From assembly GCA_003104895.1 (NCBI GenBank), contig PQAG01000173.1:4070-33276 (forward strand): 29,207 nucleotides of DNA, written 5' to 3'. The stretch comes from Nitrosomonadales bacterium. Its GTDB lineage: Bacteria > Pseudomonadota > Gammaproteobacteria > Burkholderiales > Sulfuricellaceae. Below, one piece after another: positions 24,842 to 29,207 of the stretch. How positions within the stretch are numbered: the first letter of the stretch is position 1; every line of letters starts with the position of its first letter. The translations under genes were made by a program, and so were the position numbers. Below the pieces are notes generated by a model. It saw nothing but the letters and a program-made list of their open reading frames with translations. It was not told the DNA's origin and made no database searches.

Positions 24842-26124
24842 GGATTCTTGACTACGTCCAGCAGGTAAACCGGGCGGTTGGCGCTCATGACCAGCGCGTA
24901 TGAAACGCGGTCGAATACGCGGTAGACGAAAATCAGGCCGGTGCGGCTATCAGGCAGGGTGATATCGTTACCCTCGCTGCCGGAACGGCAGTGCAGCCTG
25001 TAAACATCTTTGGGGTTGAAGAGCTGGTCGAAGCTGATTTTCGCACCCGGTTTGAGGCAGCCGATATCGGAATAGGCGACTTCCTTGTCTGGTGTATCTG
25101 CGGCCTGCGCACTGGGGCACGGCTCAAGCGTATCCTTGGGGTCGTAAAACTGGTCGAAACTGATGGTTTTGCCTGGTTTCAGGCATTCCTTGTCCATGTA
25201 GCGCCACGCGTTCTTGCGCGTTTCGCCCGGTTTGCCCGGGAGCGTGCGGCCTTTGTTGTAGACGGCGAGCACATGCCCTTCTTCCAGGCCGTCCTTGCGC
25301 CCCTTGTTGACCAGCACCGTGCCATGTTTTGCGGCATCCGAGATGGCGCCATAGGCTGAAATAATACGGCCATTGATCGCCTGCTCCGGCGCATGGGGAA
25401 CAAATTTGAGTCCATCGTTGTTGACGCTGGCCACCAGGCGGTCATCGCGGCGGATTTCCTGTACCGACCGCGTGATTTCCAGGGTCAGCAAATCATCTGC
25501 GCGGCTATCCAGCGTTCTGGCTTCGCCCACATACTCTGCTTCATAACCCATGGATTGCTGGGTATCGGGGTCGCGGAGCAGCTTGCCCTGGCGGAAAATG
25601 CTCCAGTCCTTGATGCTGCGATCCTTGGCATTGGCGGCATAAACCTGGTCACCGCGCCCCATGATGACCCGGCTTTCATCCGTGCCAACGATATAGGGGG
25701 CATTGTCCAGATCGCCCTCCTCGATGATCAGCGGTTTGGTGAGGAAGGGCCCGATTGCCGACATGGGAATAGGGGGTACGGCTTGCGAATCGAGAGATTC
25801 GGCGCGGGTGCGTGGACTCAGCCTGATGACCTGTTTGCCTTTAACCAGGCGCAATCTTGGGGACCCCCCCTGCATGTCGAGAACGACCACGTCACCAGGG
25901 TAAATCAGGTGGGGGTTCTTGATTTGCTCGCGATTCATTTGCCACAGCTGCGGCCAGCGCCAGGGGTCCTTGAGGAACTTTGAGGAGATTCCCCACAAAG
26001 TGTCGCCTTTCACCACCACGTGCTGCTGGGGCGGGTTGTCCTGCAGCTTGATGTCTTCCGCTCCTGCCACGGAGGAAATCAAGCCGGAAAGGGAAAGCAC
26101 AGCTATAATGATGGGCTTACGCAT
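24838..26124 (-). CDS. Secreted LysM-domain protein
   Basis: A probably periplasmic, peptidoglycan-binding protein of the group usually found upstream of dprA in betaproteobacteria; its function is not known. With the ATG at 26124 the protein has 428 aa. Residues 1-22 form a signal peptide (MRKPIIIAVLSLSGLISSVA, then GA), and a LysM domain lies at about 35-82 (HVVVKGDTLWGISSKF, NPHLIYPGDVV). The C-terminal LIFVYRVFDRVSYALVM region is typical of the group. GAGG sits 6 bases before this ATG. An upstream in-frame ATG at 26166 lacks a Shine-Dalgarno and would put 14 charged residues before the signal peptide. Between 314 and 379 a cysteine-containing motif occurs twice. Confidence 0.88.
   Translation of the reverse strand: MRKPIIIAVLSLSGLISSVAGAEDIKLQDNPPQQHVVVKGDTLWGISSKFLKDPWRWPQLWQMNREQIKNPHLIYPGDVVVLDMQGGSPRLRLVKGKQVIRLSPRTRAESLDSQAVPPIPMSAIGPFLTKPLIIEEGDLDNAPYIVGTDESRVIMGRGDQVYAANAKDRSIKDWSIFRQGKLLRDPDTQQSMGYEAEYVGEARTLDSRADDLLTLEITRSVQEIRRDDRLVASVNNDGLKFVPHAPEQAINGRIISAYGAISDAAKHGTVLVNKGRKDGLEEGHVLAVYNKGRTLPGKPGETRKNAWRYMDKECLKPGKTISFDQFYDPKDTLEPCPSAQAADTPDKEVAYSDIGCLKPGAKISFDQLFNPKDVYRLHCRSGSEGNDITLPDSRTGLIFVYRVFDRVSYALVMSANRPVYLLDVVKNP
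25011..25059 (-). repeat. Second copy of an internal repeat in the LysM-protein gene
   Basis: Encodes CLKPGAKISFDQLFNP (from residue 356). By direct alignment, 36 of 49 bases match the copy at 25137-25185 without gaps. The period is 126 bases, or 42 codons. Confidence 0.8.
25137..25185 (-). repeat. First copy of an internal repeat in the LysM-protein gene
   Basis: Encodes CLKPGKTISFDQFYDP (from residue 314). Each copy starts at a Cys, and another Cys follows 22-23 residues later, which suggests two similar disulfide-closed units in the periplasm. The disulfides are inferred. Confidence 0.8.
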
Positions 26125-26258
26125 GGGGCGCCTCGCTCTGGTGAAGAACTTTTCTGCCTTGTTCATAATCAGAAGTTCTGTATAACGGCCAACCCGTCTG
26201 GCCGGACTCAGGTTTTAATTTAAATTCTGCATGTAATTATTTAAATAGGCAAGCAATT

Positions 26259-26762
26259 ATGGCCCTTTTATCGATCCTGCATTATCCCGATCAGCGCCTC
26301 CAAACCGTCGCCGCTCCGGTCAAGGAGGTCAATGCGGAAATCCGCAAGCTGATCGATGACATGGCCCAGACCATGTATGCCGCGCCAGGCGTAGGCTTGG
26401 CCGCTACCCAGGTGAATGTGCACAAGCAGGTTATTGTGGTCGACATTTCCGAATCCCATGACAAACTGATGCCGTTCATCAACCCCAGAATCATTGCCCG
26501 CGACGGGGCGGGCGAGCGCGAGGAAGGCTGCTTGTCCGTGCCAGGCATCTACGAAAAAGTCACGCGTGCCGAGCGCGTCACGGTGGAGGCCCTGGACCGG
26601 GATGGAAAGCCGTTCACGCTGCATGCCGATGGCCTGCTGGCGGTATGCATACAACATGAGATTGACCATCTGCAGGGCAAAGTGTTTGTTGAATATCTTT
26701 CCCGTCTCAAGCAGACGCGGATCAAGATCAAGCTGCAGAAGCTGCAGCGCGAGACCATGTAA
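26259..26762 (+). CDS. def: Peptide deformylase
   Basis: Def removes the formyl group from the N-terminal methionine of new proteins using a bound metal, usually iron. The 167-aa chain has all three motifs: GVGLAATQV (44-52), EGCLSVP (89-95, metal ligand Cys 91) and QHEIDHLQG with HEIDH at 133-137 (ligands His 133 and 137, catalytic Glu 134). AGG lies about 9 bases before the ATG. It heads the def-fmt-htpX-rsmB operon and is divergent from the LysM-protein gene. The 134 bases between the two starts are AT-rich near def and hold two ATTTAAAT palindromes, but no promoter I could call firmly. Confidence 0.98.
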   Translation: MALLSILHYPDQRLQTVAAPVKEVNAEIRKLIDDMAQTMYAAPGVGLAATQVNVHKQVIVVDISESHDKLMPFINPRIIARDGAGEREEGCLSVPGIYEKVTRAERVTVEALDRDGKPFTLHADGLLAVCIQHEIDHLQGKVFVEYLSRLKQTRIKIKLQKLQRETM

Positions 26763-27688
26763 TGAAACTGATCTTTGCCGGCACGCCGGATTTTGCTGCA
26801 GAGGCGTTGCAGGCGCTGCTGCATGCCGGCCATGAAGTGGCGCTGGTGCTGACGCAGCCGGACCGGCCTGCCGGGCGGGGGATGAGTTTGACCATGAGCC
26901 CGGTCAAGCAGCTGGCGCTGGCCAATGGTTTGAAAGTGCTGCAGCCAAACAGCCTGAAGCAGGCGGAAATCCAGGAGCAGCTCAAGGCCGTGCAGGCCGA
27001 TGCCATGATCGTCGCGGCGTACGGACTGATTTTGCCGCGCGAAGTGCTGGCCATTCCGCGCCTGGGCTGCCTCAATATCCACGCCTCTCTGCTGCCGCGC
27101 TGGCGCGGTGCTGCGCCGATTCAACGGGCGATTCTGGCCGGCGACAGCGAGACCGGCATTACCATCATGCAGATGGACGCCGGGCTGGATACCGGACCCA
27201 TGTTGTCGCGCTTCCCGCTCGCCGTCGGGGACAGGGAAACGGCCCAGACCCTCCATGACAAGCTGGCGGCGCTGGGGGCCGAAGCCATTGTGTCCACTCT
27301 GGAGCGATTGCGGAAAGAGACCTTGCCCGGCCAGATTCAGGATGACAGCCAGGCCACCTACGCAGCCAAGCTCAGCAAGGCGGAGGCCCGGCTTGACTGG
27401 CGCCTCCCGGCGCGGGAGCTGGAGCGCGCGGTGCGCGCCTACAACCCCTTTCCGGTTGCCCAGGGAGCATTCAAGGGCGAGGTCTGGCGCATCTGGCAGG
27501 CCGCCGCGAGGGAAGAGAGCGGACCGGCGGGCGAAATTCTGCGCGCAGACCGCGACGGCCTGCTGGTGGGCTGCGGCCAGGGTGCCCTGCTGCTGCAGGA
27601 AGTGCAGAAGGCCGGCGGGAAACGCCTGTCCGCAGCGCAGTTTCTGCAGGGCAATCCGGTGACCGTGGGTGAGCGTTTCGATGCTTGA
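26762..27688 (+). CDS. fmt: Methionyl-tRNA formyltransferase
   Basis: Fmt formylates methionyl-initiator tRNA with 10-formyltetrahydrofolate, so Def and Fmt act at opposite ends of one cycle. The 308-aa chain has the N-terminal MKLIFAGTPDFA and the catalytic set Asn 105 and His 107 in LNIHASLLPRWRGAAP and Asp 143 in DAGLDTGPM. The C-terminal tRNA-binding domain is complete (KLSKAEARLDWR, RAYNPFP). Its ATG shares one base with the def stop (TAATG), a classic coupled junction. Confidence 0.98.
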   Translation: MKLIFAGTPDFAAEALQALLHAGHEVALVLTQPDRPAGRGMSLTMSPVKQLALANGLKVLQPNSLKQAEIQEQLKAVQADAMIVAAYGLILPREVLAIPRLGCLNIHASLLPRWRGAAPIQRAILAGDSETGITIMQMDAGLDTGPMLSRFPLAVGDRETAQTLHDKLAALGAEAIVSTLERLRKETLPGQIQDDSQATYAAKLSKAEARLDWRLPARELERAVRAYNPFPVAQGAFKGEVWRIWQAAAREESGPAGEILRADRDGLLVGCGQGALLLQEVQKAGGKRLSAAQFLQGNPVTVGERFDA

Positions 27689-27705
27689 ATTTGCCTGGGT
27701 ATTCC

Positions 27706-27721
27706 CCCATTTTGAAATGGG
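27706..27721 (+). other. Small hairpin between fmt and htpX
   Basis: CCCATTT and AAATGGG form a 7-base inverted repeat with a 2-base spacer in the 61-base gap after fmt. It has no T-run, so it is a weak or non-functional terminator at best; it might protect or stall the transcript. Confidence 0.3.
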
Positions 27722-27749
27722 TTAATCCTCGAAATTAAAGGAACTGGCA

Positions 27750-28607
27750 ATGCTGGAAAACTGGTTCAAAACAACCATCCTGATGGCCGCGATCGTGGCC
27801 CTGTTCGGCATGATGGGCGCGGCGCTGGGCGGGCAGTCGGGCATGCTGCTGGCGTTGCTGTTCGCGGGCGGCATGAATATCTGGGCCTACTGGTTTTCGG
27901 ACCAGGCCGTGCTCCGGATGTACAACGCCCGGGAGGTGGATGAAAGCAGCGCGCCGCAGTTTTACCGCATGGTGCGCGAGCTGTCCCGCAACGCCGGCTT
28001 GCCCATGCCGCGCGTGTACGTGATCGACGAAGACCAGCCCAACGCCTTTGCCACCGGCCGCAACCCCGCGCACGCGGCTGTGGCGGCGACGACCGGCATC
28101 ATGCGCGTGCTGTCGGAAAGGGAGCTGCGCGGCGTGATGGCCCATGAGCTGGCGCACGTCAGGCACCGCGATACGCTGATTTCCACTATTTCCGCCACCA
28201 TCGCCGGCGCCATTTCCTCCATCGCACAGTTCGGCATGCTGTTTGGCGGCGGCCATAACGGGGAGGAACGCAACGTGCACCCGGTGGTGGCGATCCTGAT
28301 CATGATCGTGGCGCCGGTTGCCGCAGCGCTGATCCAGATGGCGATTTCCAGATCGCGCGAATTCGAGGCCGATCGCGGCGGCGCGGAAATTTCGCGCGAC
28401 CCCCAAGCGCTGGCTGCCGCGCTCGACAAGATCCACCGCTATGCCCAAGGGCTGCCCATGCCCACCGCGGAGCAACACCCGGAAACCGCGCAGATGATGA
28501 TTATCAACCCGCTTTCCGCGGACGGCATCAAGAGTCTGTTCAGCACGCATCCCGCCACCGAAGAGCGGGTCGCACGCCTGATGGCCATGGCGCGCGGCGT
28601 TGCGTGA
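27750..28607 (+). CDS. htpX: Membrane zinc metalloprotease HtpX
   Basis: HtpX is an M48-family inner-membrane protease that takes part in quality control of membrane proteins, with FtsH in E. coli. The 285-aa chain has two N-terminal membrane segments (about 7-27 and 31-50). The zinc motif HELAH is at 132-136. Two further hydrophobic segments follow (about 144-165 and 179-200). The third zinc ligand is probably Glu 204 in SREFEADRGG. The final SLFSTHPATEERVARL is typical. AAAGGA lies 7 bases before the ATG. Confidence 0.97.
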   Translation: MLENWFKTTILMAAIVALFGMMGAALGGQSGMLLALLFAGGMNIWAYWFSDQAVLRMYNAREVDESSAPQFYRMVRELSRNAGLPMPRVYVIDEDQPNAFATGRNPAHAAVAATTGIMRVLSERELRGVMAHELAHVRHRDTLISTISATIAGAISSIAQFGMLFGGGHNGEERNVHPVVAILIMIVAPVAAALIQMAISRSREFEADRGGAEISRDPQALAAALDKIHRYAQGLPMPTAEQHPETAQMMIINPLSADGIKSLFSTHPATEERVARLMAMARGVA

Positions 28608-29207
28608 CGCCCAGCCACTGGCGAGCGCGGCGGTTGCCCAGGTTTTTGCCGGGCGCAACCTGAACCAGGTGCTGCAGGCGACGCTCGAGCGTCATTCCCG
28701 GCTGACCCCGCAACAGCGTGCCCTGATCCAGGACTTGAGCTACGGCACGCTGCGCCACTATGGCCCATTGCAGGCCATTCTCGCCAGACTGGTGAAGAAA
28801 CCGCTGCAGGATGAAAGCGTCCGCTGCCTGCTGCTGGTCGCCCTTTACCAGCTGGCCTACACCCGCACCCAGCCGCATGCGGTCGTGGATCATGCGGTCA
28901 GGACCACCCAGGCGCTGCGCAAGACTTCCGCCAAGGGCCTGGTCAATGCCGTGCTGCGCAACTTCCTGCGCCAGAGCGAGCGCTTGCTTCCAGAGGCCGG
29001 CGCTGCCAGTGAGGAGGCGCGTTTTTCCCATCCCCAGTGGTGGATAGCCAAGCTGCGCCGTCAATATCCGGAACAATGGGAACACATCCTGGCGGCCGGC
29101 AACCAGCATCCTTCCATGACCTTGCGGGTGAATTGCCGCAAAACCGGCGTTGCGGCCTATCTGCAGCAGCTTGCCGGGGCCGGCATTGCCGCCCGTGCCG
29201 TGGGCAA
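28600..29207 (+). CDS. rsmB: 16S rRNA (cytosine967-C5)-methyltransferase, N-terminal part (cut by window edge)
   Basis: RsmB (Sun/Fmu) methylates C967 of 16S rRNA. Reading from a TTG at 28600, which overlaps the htpX end by 8 bases, gives 202 codons before the edge. The N-terminal NusB-like RNA-binding domain is recognisable: ASAAVAQVFAGRNLNQVL, LIQDLSYGTLRHYG, LLLVALYQLAYTR, HAVVDHAVR, and GLVNAVLRNFLR. The connecting FSHPQWWIAKLRRQYP motif follows. The SAM-binding catalytic domain lies beyond the right edge. No in-frame ATG is available before the conserved domain, and no Shine-Dalgarno is evident, so the exact start is uncertain. Confidence 0.93.
   Translation, partial: MRDAQPLASAAVAQVFAGRNLNQVLQATLERHSRLTPQQRALIQDLSYGTLRHYGPLQAILARLVKKPLQDESVRCLLLVALYQLAYTRTQPHAVVDHAVRTTQALRKTSAKGLVNAVLRNFLRQSERLLPEAGAASEEARFSHPQWWIAKLRRQYPEQWEHILAAGNQHPSMTLRVNCRKTGVAAYLQQLAGAGIAARAVG

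Noticed and set aside
26125..26166. Upstream start of the LysM protein at 26166
   Set aside because: No Shine-Dalgarno, and it would bury the signal peptide; the ATG at 26124 has GAGG 6 bases upstream.
26170..26180. CAGAAGTTCTG palindrome before the LysM-protein gene
   Set aside because: A single 11-base inverted repeat without a second copy or clear promoter; too little to call an operator.
28811..29047. Plus-strand open frame of 78 codons within rsmB
   Set aside because: Out of frame with the recognisable RsmB translation, which covers the same bases.
1..29207. Search for mobile elements, CRISPR arrays, tRNA or rRNA genes and riboswitches
   Set aside because: No transposase, regular spaced repeats, cloverleaf or rRNA-like sequence was seen; the window is packed with core genes in conserved order.

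Overview
This window is the chromosomal replication-origin region of a Gram-negative, respiring proteobacterium, almost certainly a betaproteobacterium. The evidence is the gene order: atp operon, parB-parA-rsmG-mnmG, mnmE-yidC-yidD-rnpA-rpmH, then dnaA-dnaN-gyrB, with topA-smg-dprA-LysM protein facing def-fmt-htpX-rsmB. The Nitrosomonadales (Sulfuricella/Gallionella-like lineages) are my best guess, but family level cannot be fixed by eye. All genes are housekeeping genes. I see no mobile element, CRISPR array, tRNA or rRNA, and no gene-free stretch over 300 bases; the longest is the 190-bp dnaA-dnaN gap.

Layout. Everything from 1 to 15.6 kb is on the minus strand. It holds the 5' part of glmU (1-590), the complete F1Fo ATP synthase operon atpIBEFHAGDC (7517 down to 670), parB and parA, rsmG, mnmG, mnmE, yidC, yidD, rnpA and rpmH. 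From 15.8 to 20.9 kb dnaA, dnaN and gyrB run on the plus strand. The orientation flip at 15.6-15.8 kb, a perfect DnaA box overlapping the dnaA promoter, and an AT-rich gap with degenerate DnaA boxes between dnaA and dnaN mark the origin. A 15-bp-stem terminator separates convergent gyrB and topA. The minus-strand cluster LysM protein-dprA-smg-topA (26.1 to 20.9 kb) is followed by the divergent plus-strand operon def-fmt-htpX-rsmB, with rsmB cut by the right edge.

How the parts work together. DnaA, DnaN and GyrB start, clamp and unwind replication. ParA and ParB segregate the new origins by acting on parS; two near-perfect parS sites (GTTTCACGTGAAAC core) lie at 11862 and 18457 on either side of dnaA, the second inside the gyrB leader. 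RpmH, RnpA, YidD, YidC, MnmE, MnmG and RsmG serve translation, RNA processing and membrane-protein insertion; YidC also assists insertion of ATP synthase Fo subunits in bacteria where it has been studied. Def, Fmt and RsmB act on initiator tRNA, nascent chains and 16S rRNA.

I found no clearly new biological system. The points most worth a second look are small: a duplicated cysteine-containing motif in the LysM protein, parS in the gyrB leader, a repeated hexamer in the atpE leader, promoters buried in upstream terminators, and three TTG starts at overlapping gene junctions.
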